Both the position numbers and the translations under genes were made by a program. The notes beneath the pieces are model-generated. The model worked only from the letters and a program-made list of their open reading frames with translations. It was not told the origin of the DNA and did no database searches. A stretch of DNA of 64,000 nt from Hoeflea sp. (lineage in GTDB: Bacteria > Pseudomonadota > Alphaproteobacteria > Rhizobiales > Rhizobiaceae): the NCBI GenBank assembly GCA_019084245.1, contig JAHRFE010000029.1, positions 214,326 to 278,325 of the forward strand. Direction: 5' to 3'. Shown one piece after another: positions 44,135-53,318 of the stretch (position 1 is its first letter; every line of letters starts with the position of its first letter).

Positions 44135-45910
44135 TCACACTCCGTGTGTCTGCAGCCACATTTCGAGAAGGGCGACCTGCCACAATTCCGATCCCCGCAG
44201 CGGCGTGATGTGGCTGGCCGGATCGGCAAACAGCGTGTCGAGGTACTCCTGCTTGAACAGCCCGCGCTCACGCGCTGATTGCGACCCGAGCGAATCCTTG
44301 ACCATGTCGAGATATTCCCCCTGGATATATTTGAGCTGCGGAACGGGGAAGTAACCCTTCTTGCGGTCGATCACCTCATGCGGCACGACGAGGCGCGCGG
44401 CGTCCTTGAGCACGCCCTTGCCCTGGTCGTTCAACTTGAATTCCGGCGGGATCGTCGCGGCAAGCTCCACCAGTTCATGATCGAGGAACGGCACACGCGC
44501 TTCCAGGCCCCAGGCCATCGTCATGTTATCGACCCGCTTGACCGGATCGTCGACCAGCATGACGTGGGAATCAAGCCGCAAGGCCCGGTCGACCGGGGTC
44601 GCGGCGCCTTCGCCAAGCAGATGATCGCGGACCAGCGACAGGCTGACATCGCTGTCGGCGATCCACTGGTCGCCAAGCTGCGTCTTCAGCGTTTCGTGGG
44701 TGCGGTCGAAGAACACCTTGGCATAGTCGCCGACGACATCGTTGGAATTGGCCAGCGGCGGATACCAGTGATAGCCGCCAAACACCTCGTCGGCGCCCTG
44801 GCCGGACTGCACCACCTTGATGTGCTTGGAGACTTCGCGGCTGAGCAGGAAAAAGCCGATATTGTCATAGGACACCATCGGCTCCGACATCGCGGCGATG
44901 GTGTCGGGCAGATGGCTGATCAGATCGGCCGAGGGCACGAAGATCTTGTGATGGTCGGTGTTGAAGGTCTTGGCGATCAGGTCGGAATAGACAAATTCAT
45001 CACCCTTCTCGCCATTGGCCTCCTCGAAGCCGATGGAGAACGTCATCAGGTCCTTCTGGCCTTCCTCGGCGAGCAGGCCGACGATCAGGCTCGAATCGAC
45101 GCCGCCCGACAAGAGCACGCCGACCGGAACATCGGCCACCATGCGGCGGCGCACGGCCAGACGCAGCGCATCGTGGACGCGGTCGCGCCAGTCGTTGCGC
45201 GTCAAGCCGGTGTCCTGGCTCAGCCGCTGGTAGGGTGGCTTCCAGTAGACCCGGTCGGTCGAGGCGCCATCCGGTGCAATGCGCCGGGTTGTTGCCGGCT
45301 GCAGCTTGCGCACACCCTTCAGCATGGTGCGCGGCGGCGGCACAACGGCGTGAAAGCTCATGTAATTGTGCAGCGCCTCGCGGTCGATCTCGGTGTCGAT
45401 GCCGCCGGCTTTTAAAAGCGCGGGCAGGAAGGAGGCAAAGCGGATGCGGCTCGCATCCTGGGCGTAATAGAGCGGCTTGATGCCGAAGCGGTCACGCGCC
45501 AGCACCACATCGCCGCTGTCGCGCTCGTGGATCGCGAAGGCGAACATGCCGTGGAAGCGCTCGACGCAGGCCTCGCCCCATTTGTGATAGGCCTTGAGCA
45601 CCACTTCGGTGTCGCCATGGGAGAAGAAGCTGTAGCCCTCGGCGATCAGTTCGGCGCGCAATTCCGGATAGTTGTAGATGCAGCCATTGAAGACGATGGT
45701 CAGCCCGAGCGCTGAATCCACCATTGGCTGGGCGGCCTTTTCCGACAGGTCGATGATCTTGAGCCGCCGGTGCCCGAAGGCGACACGTCCTTGCGCGACG
45801 ATGCCGCTCCCGTCAGGCCCGCGCGGGGCCATGGCGTCCGCCATGCGCGCAACGGCTGCAGTATCGGCAAACGCGCCGTCGACACGGATTTCCCCGGCAA
45901 TTCCACACAT
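44135..45910 (-). CDS. asnO: N-acetylglutaminylglutamine amidotransferase
   Basis: A 591-residue asparagine-synthetase-like enzyme. Cys2 (MCGIAGEIRV) is the glutamine amidotransferase nucleophile. The class II glutaminase domain covers about 1-200. The PP-loop VLLSGGVDSSLIVG begins the ATP-dependent synthetase domain at about 260. In the NAGGN pathway it amidates the acetylated dipeptide made by Ngg, yielding an osmolyte used under high salt. It is first in the asnO-ngg-peptidase operon. The 270-base upstream gap has no EcfG promoter and no obvious gene. Confidence 0.92.
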   Translation of the reverse strand: MCGIAGEIRVDGAFADTAAVARMADAMAPRGPDGSGIVAQGRVAFGHRRLKIIDLSEKAAQPMVDSALGLTIVFNGCIYNYPELRAELIAEGYSFFSHGDTEVVLKAYHKWGEACVERFHGMFAFAIHERDSGDVVLARDRFGIKPLYYAQDASRIRFASFLPALLKAGGIDTEIDREALHNYMSFHAVVPPPRTMLKGVRKLQPATTRRIAPDGASTDRVYWKPPYQRLSQDTGLTRNDWRDRVHDALRLAVRRRMVADVPVGVLLSGGVDSSLIVGLLAEEGQKDLMTFSIGFEEANGEKGDEFVYSDLIAKTFNTDHHKIFVPSADLISHLPDTIAAMSEPMVSYDNIGFFLLSREVSKHIKVVQSGQGADEVFGGYHWYPPLANSNDVVGDYAKVFFDRTHETLKTQLGDQWIADSDVSLSLVRDHLLGEGAATPVDRALRLDSHVMLVDDPVKRVDNMTMAWGLEARVPFLDHELVELAATIPPEFKLNDQGKGVLKDAARLVVPHEVIDRKKGYFPVPQLKYIQGEYLDMVKDSLGSQSARERGLFKQEYLDTLFADPASHITPLRGSELWQVALLEMWLQTHGV

Positions 45911-46131
45911 GTTGTTTTCAGTCCCTGATTATTTATGTCGTGCAGACTAAACAGGCATGCCGCCAACGCTGCACAAAGAGGCATCGCGGCAAGGCGCGGC
46001 GCTAAGTGATGGGGAGTATCTAGTCATACATGCCCCGGAAATCAAATATTTGCGGGACGATTGAGGCACATCCAAGGTGCCGCCGGAAAATTTACGGTCG
46101 TCGAAGGAACAGGGAAATGAATTTGCTTCAT

Positions 46132-46160
46132 CCCGGCTGGTTGGGCGCCAACCAGCCGGG
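46132..46160 (-). terminator. Hairpin terminator after the RidA-end operon
   Basis: CCCGGCTGGTTGG, GCG, CCAACCAGCCGGG is a perfect 13-bp stem with a 3-base loop, 20 bases past the RidA stop. There is no strong T run after it on the minus strand, so termination may need Rho or the hairpin may protect the 3' end. Confidence 0.6.
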
Positions 46161-46180
46161 TGAGTTCGCGCCGCGTCGGA

Positions 46181-46528
46181 TCAGACCGCAGCGATGACGA
46201 TGATCTCGACCTTGTAGTCGGGCGTGGCGAGCCGTGCTTCGCCGGTGGCGCGGGCGGGGGCGTTGCCTTGCGAGACCCAGCCGTCCCAGACCGCGTTCAT
46301 CTCGGCAAAATCATCCATCGACGCCATCCAGATCGTGGTCTGCAGGATCTTGCTCTTATCCGAGCCGACAGACGCCAGCAGGCGATCGATATTGGCGAGG
46401 ATGTCCTGGGTCTGCACCGTGACGCTGGCGCCGGCGGTACCGACCTGGCCGGCCAGATAGACGAGTCCGCCATGGACGACGGCCTGGCTCATGCGCGGAC
46501 CGGTTTCGATACGTTTGATGTCACTCAT
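46181..46528 (-). CDS. RidA-family enamine/imine deaminase
   Basis: A 115-residue YjgF/RidA protein. QAVVHGGLVYLAGQVGTAG is the trimer-interface strand, and the Arg in PARATGEARLATPDYKVEI is in the position that binds the carboxylate of imine substrates. Such proteins hydrolyse reactive imines or enamines made by oxidases or PLP enzymes; here the gene overlaps a FAD amine oxidase by ATGA. It is the last gene of the nine-gene operon and probably finishes the oxidase step. Confidence 0.9.
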   Translation of the reverse strand: MSDIKRIETGPRMSQAVVHGGLVYLAGQVGTAGASVTVQTQDILANIDRLLASVGSDKSKILQTTIWMASMDDFAEMNAVWDGWVSQGNAPARATGEARLATPDYKVEIIVIAAV

Positions 46529-47652
46529 GTGTTTTGTCCTTGTTGAAAATTCAATGCCGCGCGCCCGGGTCCGAGTGCCTCGATAACGGTCTGCCCCAGC
46601 GCCGACGGGCGCCCGAGGCAAAGGTCGGCGGCCAGTTGCGACAGCGCCGGCGCCGTCTGCATACCATAGCCGCCCTGCCCCGCAAGCCAGAAGAAGCCGT
46701 TGTCCTCCGGCGAAAATCCGACCACCGGAGTCCGGTCCGGGGCAAAGGTGCGCATGCCGGCCCAGGTATGCTCGAGCCGTGTCACCGGCGTGGTCACCGC
46801 CTGCTCGTAGCGGTGAAGCCCTTCGGCGATCACCATGTCGTCGGCCCAGACGTCGTGCGGCTCGACCGGGTCCTCGTCGGCGGGCGAGATCATCAGCTTG
46901 CCGGCCTCGGGCTTGGCGTACCACTGGTCGCCGGCATTGGCGAAGAGCGGCCAGCGTGTGATGTCATGGCCGTCGGGTGCCGGGATCAGCGCAGCCGAGC
47001 GCCGAAGCGCCTGCAGGCCCAGAGTGCGGATACCGGCCATGTGTGCCACCGCATCGGCCCAGCCGCCGGCGGCATTGATCAGCACAGGGGCGGTGAATGT
47101 TCCCGCAGGCGTGGTGACCGACCAGACACCGTCGCGGCGGGTGATCGACTGCACCGGGGCCCCGGTGACAATGCTGCCGCCATGGCGGCGCAGCTTGCGG
47201 GCAAAGCCCTGCAGCATGCGGTCGACATCGATGTCCTGCGCGTCCCATTCGATTGCCGCTGCAGCAATCGCGTCGGGCCGCAGGATCGGCACCAATTCGA
47301 CCGCCTGGGCGGCCGAGAGCCGTTCCAGCCCGTCGCTGCCGTCGAGATAGGCTTCGAACTTGGCCATGTCTTCATCGGTGGCCACCAGCAACTCGCCGCG
47401 CGGAGACAAGAGGCTGGTTTCGGACACGCCTTCGGGATTTGCCAGGAACGGCGCCGATGCGGCGTTCAGCGCCCGCAAGGTGGCGTTACCGTAATTGCGG
47501 ATGAAGATCGCCGCCGAGCGGCCGGAGGAGTGATGGCCGATCGCGGGCTCCGCCTCGAGCATGGTCACGGACGCATCCGCCGCCAGTTGCGCCGCCGCAC
47601 TTATGCCGGCGATGCCGCCGCCGATCACCAGAATGTCGCTGTTCGTGCTCAT
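46525..47652 (-). CDS. FAD-dependent amine/amino-acid oxidase (DAO family)
   Basis: A 375-residue flavoprotein of the D-amino acid oxidase/glycine oxidase family. The dinucleotide motif DILVIGGGIAGISAAAQLA is at about 6-24, followed by HHSSGRSA (FAD contact). GMRTFAPDRTPVVGFSPEDN and GQGGYGMQTAPALSQLAADL near the end are typical of the family. It overlaps the deacetylase gene by ATGA and the RidA gene by ATGA. Expected chemistry is oxidation of a primary or secondary amine to an imine, with H2O2 or electron-chain transfer. Substrate unknown. Confidence 0.88.
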   Translation of the reverse strand: MSTNSDILVIGGGIAGISAAAQLAADASVTMLEAEPAIGHHSSGRSAAIFIRNYGNATLRALNAASAPFLANPEGVSETSLLSPRGELLVATDEDMAKFEAYLDGSDGLERLSAAQAVELVPILRPDAIAAAAIEWDAQDIDVDRMLQGFARKLRRHGGSIVTGAPVQSITRRDGVWSVTTPAGTFTAPVLINAAGGWADAVAHMAGIRTLGLQALRRSAALIPAPDGHDITRWPLFANAGDQWYAKPEAGKLMISPADEDPVEPHDVWADDMVIAEGLHRYEQAVTTPVTRLEHTWAGMRTFAPDRTPVVGFSPEDNGFFWLAGQGGYGMQTAPALSQLAADLCLGRPSALGQTVIEALGPGRAALNFQQGQNT

Positions 47653-48671
47653 CCCGCCTCGTACCCTTTGAGAAAGCTTGTCAGATTGTCGCCCAGATCG
47701 GCCGACAGATAACCGCCTTCCTGCACGATGACCGACGGCAGGTCCAGCCCTGCAATCCTGGCTGCAATCTGCGCGAAGCCCGGCGTCGTCACCTTGAAGC
47801 CGTGGAACGGATCGTTCTCATGGGCGTCGAGCCCCAGCGCCAGCACCAGCACATCGGCGCCGAAGGCGCGGATCCGGGCGAGCGCGGCGTCGAGCGCCAC
47901 AAGATAGTCTTCCGTGACGGTGCCGCGCGGCAGCGGCAAGTTGAAATTATACCCCATCCCCTCGCCCTCGCCCCTTTCGGCGGCGTGACCCCAGAAGAAC
48001 GGATAGAACCGCGCCGGATCGGCATGGATCGAGACCGTCAGCACATCGCGGCGCTGATAGAAGATGCCTTGCGTGCCGTTGCCGTGATGCACGTCGACAT
48101 CGAGGATGGCCGGGCGACGGCCGGCGCGCAGCAGGGCCTGGGCGGCAATCGCCGAATTGTTGAGAAAACAGAAGCCGCCGGCCAGATCGCCGAATGCGTG
48201 ATGGCCCGGCGGGCGGCAAAGCGCGTAGACCGTGCGCTCTCCCGCCAGCACCGTATCGACGGCGCTGAGCGCCGACTGCGCCGACCAGTAGGCCGATTGC
48301 CAGGTGCCGGCCGCAATCGGGCAGGAGGTGTCGGCCTGGTGAAAGCCTGCCTGGCCCGCCGCCGAACTCGGATAGCTCGCAGTCCGCCGGTCGGGATGGA
48401 TGTTCGGGATCACCTCGTCCGAAGCGCCCTCGGTGCGCGACCAGCGGTCATGGATGGTTTCGAGAAAGGCGAGGTATTCGGGCGAATGGATCTCCGCAAT
48501 CGGCCCGGCGCCGTGGTCGGTTGGCGCGATGAACCCACATCCGGCGGCGCTCGCGCCCCGGCTCAGCTCCTCAATGCGTTGCGGCTGCTCCGGATTGGCG
48601 GAGGGCCTGCCATTCGCCATGAAATGCTTCGGGTCATGCGCCCGCTGGCGCGCGTCGAAAATCGCCTTCAT
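47649..48671 (-). CDS. Acetylpolyamine amidohydrolase-like deacetylase (histone deacetylase family)
   Basis: A 340-residue class II HDAC-fold zinc deacetylase, the same length as bacterial acetylpolyamine amidohydrolases. Catalytic His158-His159 (PPGHHAFG), zinc ligands Asp193, His195 (DVDVHHGNG) and Asp282 (LGLDAHENDP), and the transition-state Tyr321 (EGGYLS) are all present. It deacetylates an N-acetylated amine in the cytoplasm. In this operon with a polyamine-type importer, the substrate is likely an N-acetyl-diamine or N-acetylated amino acid. It overlaps the FAD oxidase gene by ATGA. Confidence 0.92.
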   Translation of the reverse strand: MKAIFDARQRAHDPKHFMANGRPSANPEQPQRIEELSRGASAAGCGFIAPTDHGAGPIAEIHSPEYLAFLETIHDRWSRTEGASDEVIPNIHPDRRTASYPSSAAGQAGFHQADTSCPIAAGTWQSAYWSAQSALSAVDTVLAGERTVYALCRPPGHHAFGDLAGGFCFLNNSAIAAQALLRAGRRPAILDVDVHHGNGTQGIFYQRRDVLTVSIHADPARFYPFFWGHAAERGEGEGMGYNFNLPLPRGTVTEDYLVALDAALARIRAFGADVLVLALGLDAHENDPFHGFKVTTPGFAQIAARIAGLDLPSVIVQEGGYLSADLGDNLTSFLKGYEAG

Positions 48672-48705
48672 GCCCGGGCTCCCGGCGTGCTGATGTCATG
48701 CATGG

Positions 48706-49632
48706 TCAAAATCCTACCTTGTCGCTGCCCTTGAGGCCGAGCATCGCGCGCGTCTCATCGGGCGTCGCCACCACGCGGCCGGCGGCTTCGACGATGTCGC
48801 GCACCTTCTCCACCTGCTCGGCATTGGATGTCGCCAGCTCGCCGCGGGCGATATAGAGATTGTCTTCCAGCCCGACGCGGACATGGCCGCCCATAGAGGC
48901 GCAGAGCCTGGCCATCGGCATCTGCTGGCGGCCGGCGGCAAGCACCGAGAACATGTAGTCGTCGCCAAACAGGCCGTCGGCGGTCTGCTTGAGATAGGCC
49001 AGATGTTCGGGCTCGGCCGCGACACCGCCCAGCACCCCCATGACGAACTGGATGAAGACCGGCGCCTTTACGAGGCCGCGGTCGACGAAATGATGCAGCA
49101 TATGCAGATGGCTCAGATCATAGCATTCGAACTCGAACCGGGCGCCGCGCTCCTGGCCCATCAGCGTGAGCACGCATTCGATGTCCCGCGGCGTGTTCTT
49201 GAACACCAGATCGTCGGAATTGCGAAGGAACGGCTCCTCCCAGTCATGGAGCCACTCGATGCGCTTGCCGAGCATCGGATAGAGCGCGAAATTCATCGTG
49301 CCCATGTTGAGCGAGCACATCTCCGGCCCCGCCGCCAGAGGCCCGGCGAGACGCTGTTCCATCGTCATGATCGCGCTGCCGCCGGTCGTCAGGTTGATCA
49401 CCGCATCGGTTTCGGCCCTGATCGCCGGCAGGAACGCCATGAAATCCTCCACTTCAGCCGAGGGACGGCCGTCGTGGGGATCGCGGGCATGCAGATGCAG
49501 GATTGCAGCGCCTGCCTTGGCCGCAGCAATGGCCTGCCCGGCGATCGCCTCGGCGGTCACCGGCAAATAGGGCGACATCGACGGCGTGTGGATCGAGCCG
49601 GTGACGGCGCAGGTGATGATGATCTTCGACAT
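48706..49632 (-). CDS. Beta-keto acid cleavage enzyme (BKACE, DUF849)
   Basis: A 308-residue TIM-barrel enzyme of the BKACE family (type member: 3-keto-5-aminohexanoate cleavage enzyme, Kce). Zn-binding HLHARDPHDGRPS, NLTTGG, and VRVGLEDNLYIARGE are in the expected order. The family reacts a beta-keto acid with acetyl-CoA to give acetoacetate plus a shorter CoA thioester. Its neighbour, a class III aminotransferase, could make the beta-keto acid. The actual substrate is unknown and cannot be predicted from these motifs. Confidence 0.9.
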   Translation of the reverse strand: MSKIIITCAVTGSIHTPSMSPYLPVTAEAIAGQAIAAAKAGAAILHLHARDPHDGRPSAEVEDFMAFLPAIRAETDAVINLTTGGSAIMTMEQRLAGPLAAGPEMCSLNMGTMNFALYPMLGKRIEWLHDWEEPFLRNSDDLVFKNTPRDIECVLTLMGQERGARFEFECYDLSHLHMLHHFVDRGLVKAPVFIQFVMGVLGGVAAEPEHLAYLKQTADGLFGDDYMFSVLAAGRQQMPMARLCASMGGHVRVGLEDNLYIARGELATSNAEQVEKVRDIVEAAGRVVATPDETRAMLGLKGSDKVGF

Positions 49633-49637
49633 GGCAA

Positions 49638-50984
49638 TCAGGCCGTCTCGACCGCAAGCCCGGCCTTCGCCGCAAACTTGATGAGCGCAGAGGTCAGCAT
49701 GTCGATGAGTTCATCGATCTGCTCTTCGGTGATGATCATCGGCGGACAGACCATGAAATGGTCGCCCTCAAGCCCGCCGCGGGTCCGGCGCGAATAGATG
49801 ATCAGGCCCTCGGCATAGGCGAGCTCGACGAGTTCCGTGTGGGCGTTGAGCGCCCTGGGCAGCGGCTGCATGGTGCGCCGGTCGGCCACCAGTTCGAAAG
49901 CCAGCAGAAGCCCCTGGCCGCGCACATCGCCGATGAAGGAAAACCGCTGCATCAGGTTTTCGAGCCGCGCCTTGAGCAAGCCGCCCATGCGGGCAGCATT
50001 CAGCATCAGCTCGCCGGTCTCGATTTCCTCCAGCACCGCCAGGCCCGCGGCACAGGCCTGCGGGTTGCCGGCATAGGTGTGGCCATGCAGAAACCCGCCG
50101 GCATCGAGCACCGGCTCGATCAGCCGGTCCTGGGCGATCATCGCGCCAAGCGGCACGTAGCCTGCGCCAAACCCCTTGGAGATGGCAATGATATCGGGCT
50201 CCACGCCAAAATGCTCGGCGCCCATGAATGTGCCGGTACGGCCGCCGCCCGACATCACCTCGTCATGGATCAGCAGCACGCCGTACCGGTCGCAGATCTC
50301 GCGCACCGCCTGCATGTAACCGGCCGGCGGCATCAGCGCTCCAGTGGACGCGCCGCCGACCGGCTCCTGGATGAAGGCCAGCACGCTATCCGGGCCCTCC
50401 TCGAGAATTTTCGCTTCCAGCATCGCCGCATAATGGGCGCCGGTTGCCGGATCATCGCTGTCCAGACCATCGAGATAGGCGCGCGGCGCCGGGATCTTCG
50501 GCATCGCCTGCATCATCGGCGCGAACGGGTCTGACAATGGCGCGTATCCGGTCAGCGCCAGCGCGCCAAGCGTGGAGCCGTGGTAACTCGGATCGCGCGA
50601 GATCACCTTCCAGCGCGACCCCTGCCCCACCGTCACCGCATATTGCCGCGCCAGCTTGATGGCGCTTTCCACCGCCTCCGATCCGCCTGAGACGAAGAAG
50701 ACCTTCTCCATCCCTGCGGGCGAGAGCGAGGCCACCTTGGCGGCGAGCTGCTCGCTCGATTCGGTCTCGAAATGCAGCCGGTAGCCGAAGGTGGATTTTT
50801 CCATCTGCCGCCGCATCGCTTCCAGCACGCGGGGATTGGAATGGCCAATGTTGGACACCATGGCGCCCGACGAGCCGTCGAGATAGCGCTTGCCGTCGAC
50901 ATCCCACATGTAGACGCCGCGCGCTTCGGATAGCACCGGCCGCCGCGAGCGGGTCTGGTAGAACAGATGGCTCTCCAATGTCAC
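49638..50984 (-). CDS. Class III PLP-dependent aminotransferase
   Basis: A 448-residue omega-/beta-amino acid aminotransferase. PLP-binding motifs are visible: Asp in LLIHDEVMSGGGRTG and Lys in IIAISKGFGAGYVPLGAM. GTG at 50984 is chosen because it follows GGGGAG and overlaps the ATPase stop as GTGA; an upstream in-frame extension lies inside the ATPase gene. Class III enzymes often act on beta-alanine, GABA, putrescine or beta-amino acids. Five bases separate it from the BKACE gene, so its product may be the BKACE substrate. Confidence 0.92.
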   Translation of the reverse strand: MTLESHLFYQTRSRRPVLSEARGVYMWDVDGKRYLDGSSGAMVSNIGHSNPRVLEAMRRQMEKSTFGYRLHFETESSEQLAAKVASLSPAGMEKVFFVSGGSEAVESAIKLARQYAVTVGQGSRWKVISRDPSYHGSTLGALALTGYAPLSDPFAPMMQAMPKIPAPRAYLDGLDSDDPATGAHYAAMLEAKILEEGPDSVLAFIQEPVGGASTGALMPPAGYMQAVREICDRYGVLLIHDEVMSGGGRTGTFMGAEHFGVEPDIIAISKGFGAGYVPLGAMIAQDRLIEPVLDAGGFLHGHTYAGNPQACAAGLAVLEEIETGELMLNAARMGGLLKARLENLMQRFSFIGDVRGQGLLLAFELVADRRTMQPLPRALNAHTELVELAYAEGLIIYSRRTRGGLEGDHFMVCPPMIITEEQIDELIDMLTSALIKFAAKAGLAVETA

Positions 50985-52069
50985 GGACGGCTCCCCACCG
51001 GAAGCGCTGCGCAGTCCCGTGCGCGGAACTGCAGAGCCACCTTGGCGCCCGCGGCAAAGGGATGGTCCTCGATCATGTTGACGGCCTGCATCTGGTGATC
51101 GCCGACGCGGACGAAATAGCGCGCCGACTGGCCCTGGTAATCGACGGTCTCGACGATCGCGTCGACCGACAGACACCCGTTTTCCGGCGTCCCGGGCGCT
51201 TTCAGCTGCAGTTTCTCGGCGCGGATCACCAGCCGGACCGGACCCGGGCCGGTCACTTTCGGAGCGCGTTCCTTCGGGATCGGGATTGCCGGAAAATCCG
51301 GCAGTTCGAGCACGATGCCGCCATTGGCGACGTCTCGGCAGCGGGCGTCAAGCAAATTGGAGGCGCCGAGGAACTTCGCGACGAACTCGGTCGCCGGCGT
51401 GTTGTAGACATCCTCCGGCGCACCGACCTGCTCGACGCGGCCTTCCGACATCACGATGATCTGGTCCGACATCGCCAGGGCCTCGGTCTGGTCGTGGGTC
51501 ACGAACACCGTGGTCACGCCGATGCTTTGCTGGATGCGCTTGAGCTCCACCCGCATGTCCTCGCGCAGATTGGCGTCGAGCGCCGACAGCGGTTCATCGA
51601 GCAGCAGCACGTCCGGCTCGATGACGATGGCGCGAGCGAGTGCAATCCGCTGCTGCTGGCCGCCGGAGAGTTCCTTGGGATAGCGCCCCCCGAGATCGGG
51701 TAGTTGCACCAGGTCGAGCGCTGCTGCCACCTTGCGTTTGGCGTCATCCTTGCCGACATCGCGGTAGTTCAGGCCGAAGGCCACATTCTCGGCGACCGTC
51801 TTGTGCGGAAACAGCGCATAGTTCTGGAACACCAGGCCCAGATTGCGCTTGTGGATCGGCACATCATTGACCCGCTTGCCCTTGATGGTGATATCCCCTT
51901 CGGTGGGATCGAGCAGGCCCGCGATCATGCGCAGGGTCGTGGTCTTGCCGCATCCGGAAGGCCCCAGAAGCGTGACGAAGCTGCCCTCCTCGATATCCAG
52001 CGACATCTGGTGCACGGCGGTATAGTCGCCAAAACGCTTGACGATGTTGCTCAGGGAAACTGCGCTCAC
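50981..52069 (-). CDS. potA: Polyamine-type ABC transporter ATPase (PotA-like)
   Basis: A 362-residue ATPase from GTG 52069 (preceded by GGAGG). Walker A is GPSGCGKTTTLRMIAG, the signature is LSGGQQQRIALARA and Walker B is VLLLDEPLSALD. The C-terminal TOBE region starts near 285. It overlaps the aminotransferase gene by GTGA. The subunits PotB and PotC lie upstream with the binding protein between. PotA symbol is by family only; the substrate is not proven to be a polyamine. Confidence 0.92.
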   Translation of the reverse strand: MSAVSLSNIVKRFGDYTAVHQMSLDIEEGSFVTLLGPSGCGKTTTLRMIAGLLDPTEGDITIKGKRVNDVPIHKRNLGLVFQNYALFPHKTVAENVAFGLNYRDVGKDDAKRKVAAALDLVQLPDLGGRYPKELSGGQQQRIALARAIVIEPDVLLLDEPLSALDANLREDMRVELKRIQQSIGVTTVFVTHDQTEALAMSDQIIVMSEGRVEQVGAPEDVYNTPATEFVAKFLGASNLLDARCRDVANGGIVLELPDFPAIPIPKERAPKVTGPGPVRLVIRAEKLQLKAPGTPENGCLSVDAIVETVDYQGQSARYFVRVGDHQMQAVNMIEDHPFAAGAKVALQFRARDCAALPVGSRP

Positions 52070-52098
52070 GGCATCCTGCCTCCGGTTTGCGGAAAATG

Positions 52099-52125
52099 CC
52101 GGCCCCATCCATAAGACGGGGCCGG
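52099..52125 (-). promoter_or_regulatory. Hairpin downstream of the binding-protein gene
   Basis: CCGGCCCC (52099-52106) and GGGGCCGG (52118-52125) form a perfect 8-bp stem with an 11-base loop between the binding-protein stop and the potA start. There is no T tract. It probably sets the ratio of binding protein to ATPase. Confidence 0.6.
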
Positions 52126-52133
52126 ATGCTGGC

Positions 52134-53279
52134 TTAGTAGCCGCGCTGGACGCGGCCGAATTCCTTCGACCACTCGGCCTCGTTGCCGTTCCAGTAGGCC
52201 GGATTGGCGAAGGTCAGGCCCGAGAGCGTGCCGGTGGCGTCAAAGGCAGGAAGCGTCGGGATCTTTTGGCCGAGATCGACCTTTGTCGGATCAAGCGCCG
52301 GCGGGTAGCTCTGGCCCTCGGCCACCGCGATCGAGGTGTCCTTGTCGAGCATGAAGTTGATCAGTTCCTCGCAGGCCGCCATCGGGCTGCCCTTGATCAC
52401 GAACAGGCATTCCTGCCAGCCGAAGCTCTGCGGCGGGTCGTAATAGCCGATGTCGTGACCCTGTTCCTGCAGGGCATGGATGCGGCCGGACCAGCCTTCG
52501 GTGACGTAGATCTCCTCTTCGGCCAGCAGGCTCATCAGTTCGGCGCCCGATGCCCAGTATTTGAGAGCCACGTCGCGATGCTTGCGTACGGCATCCCAGG
52601 CGGCGTCAAGGTCCTGGATGTCGTTGGGATCCTGGCCGGTCTGCAGCGCCGCGTACCACATGCGTGTGCGCCAGTCGCTCCAGCCGCCGATCTTGCCCTT
52701 GTAGGCCTCGTCGATGAGGATCTTGGCGCCCTTTTCCTTCATCTCCTCATCGCTGATATGCTTGCGATTGTAGGCAAGGCCGGTCGTGCCGTAGTTGTAA
52801 GGCGCGGCGCTCAAGCTGTCGGGCGTGATCGACTTGAACGCGTTCATCAGCGCCGGCATGACATTGGCCATGTTCGGGATGTTGTCGAGGTTGAGTTCGC
52901 TGTTGAGCTCGAAGCCGTGATAGCGGGCGTAATCGAACACGCCCGACAGGTGGGCGATGTTGTATTCGCCAGGCTGGCTCGCGCGCACCAGCGCCAGATA
53001 TTCGTCGCCGCCGGGGAAGGTGCCGTCGATGACGGTGATGCCGGTCTTCTCCGTATAGGGATCGAAGGCGAACTTGCGGAAGGCTTCAGAAACAACGCCG
53101 CCCCAGCCGTCAAAGCGGACCTGGGAAACGTCGCTCTGGGCAAATGCCTGCCGTGCGAAGGGCATCTGCAGGCCGTAGGCTGCACCGGCTGCGCCGAGAA
53201 GGCCGAAAAAACTGCGGCGGCTGATATCGCCGTTCTGGAACCGCTCGCGCAGTCGTTCATAGCGTTTTGTGTCGTCCAT
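52134..53279 (-). CDS. Polyamine-type ABC transporter substrate-binding protein
   Basis: A 381-residue PotD/PotF-like binding protein. An N-terminal twin-arginine-like signal (SRRSFFGLLGAAGAAYGLQM) ends near AFAQ. The mature region begins VSQVRFDGWGGVVSEAFRKF and continues through a two-lobed fold. GGAGAA lies six bases before the ATG. The two permease genes precede it and PotA follows. In this family the ligand may be putrescine, spermidine or a related amine or amino acid; the neighbouring deacetylase and aminotransferase favour an N-acetylated or amine-bearing ligand. Confidence 0.9.
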   Translation of the reverse strand: MDDTKRYERLRERFQNGDISRRSFFGLLGAAGAAYGLQMPFARQAFAQSDVSQVRFDGWGGVVSEAFRKFAFDPYTEKTGITVIDGTFPGGDEYLALVRASQPGEYNIAHLSGVFDYARYHGFELNSELNLDNIPNMANVMPALMNAFKSITPDSLSAAPYNYGTTGLAYNRKHISDEEMKEKGAKILIDEAYKGKIGGWSDWRTRMWYAALQTGQDPNDIQDLDAAWDAVRKHRDVALKYWASGAELMSLLAEEEIYVTEGWSGRIHALQEQGHDIGYYDPPQSFGWQECLFVIKGSPMAACEELINFMLDKDTSIAVAEGQSYPPALDPTKVDLGQKIPTLPAFDATGTLSGLTFANPAYWNGNEAEWSKEFGRVQRGY

Positions 53280-53318
53280 TATCGTTCTCCGTCTCTGGTT
53301 AAGGTTCAATTCGGCGGC

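Noticed and set aside
46106-46133. GGAAC before the NAGGN operon region
   Set aside because: No CGTT or CATT at 16-17 bases, and it faces the wrong direction for asnO.
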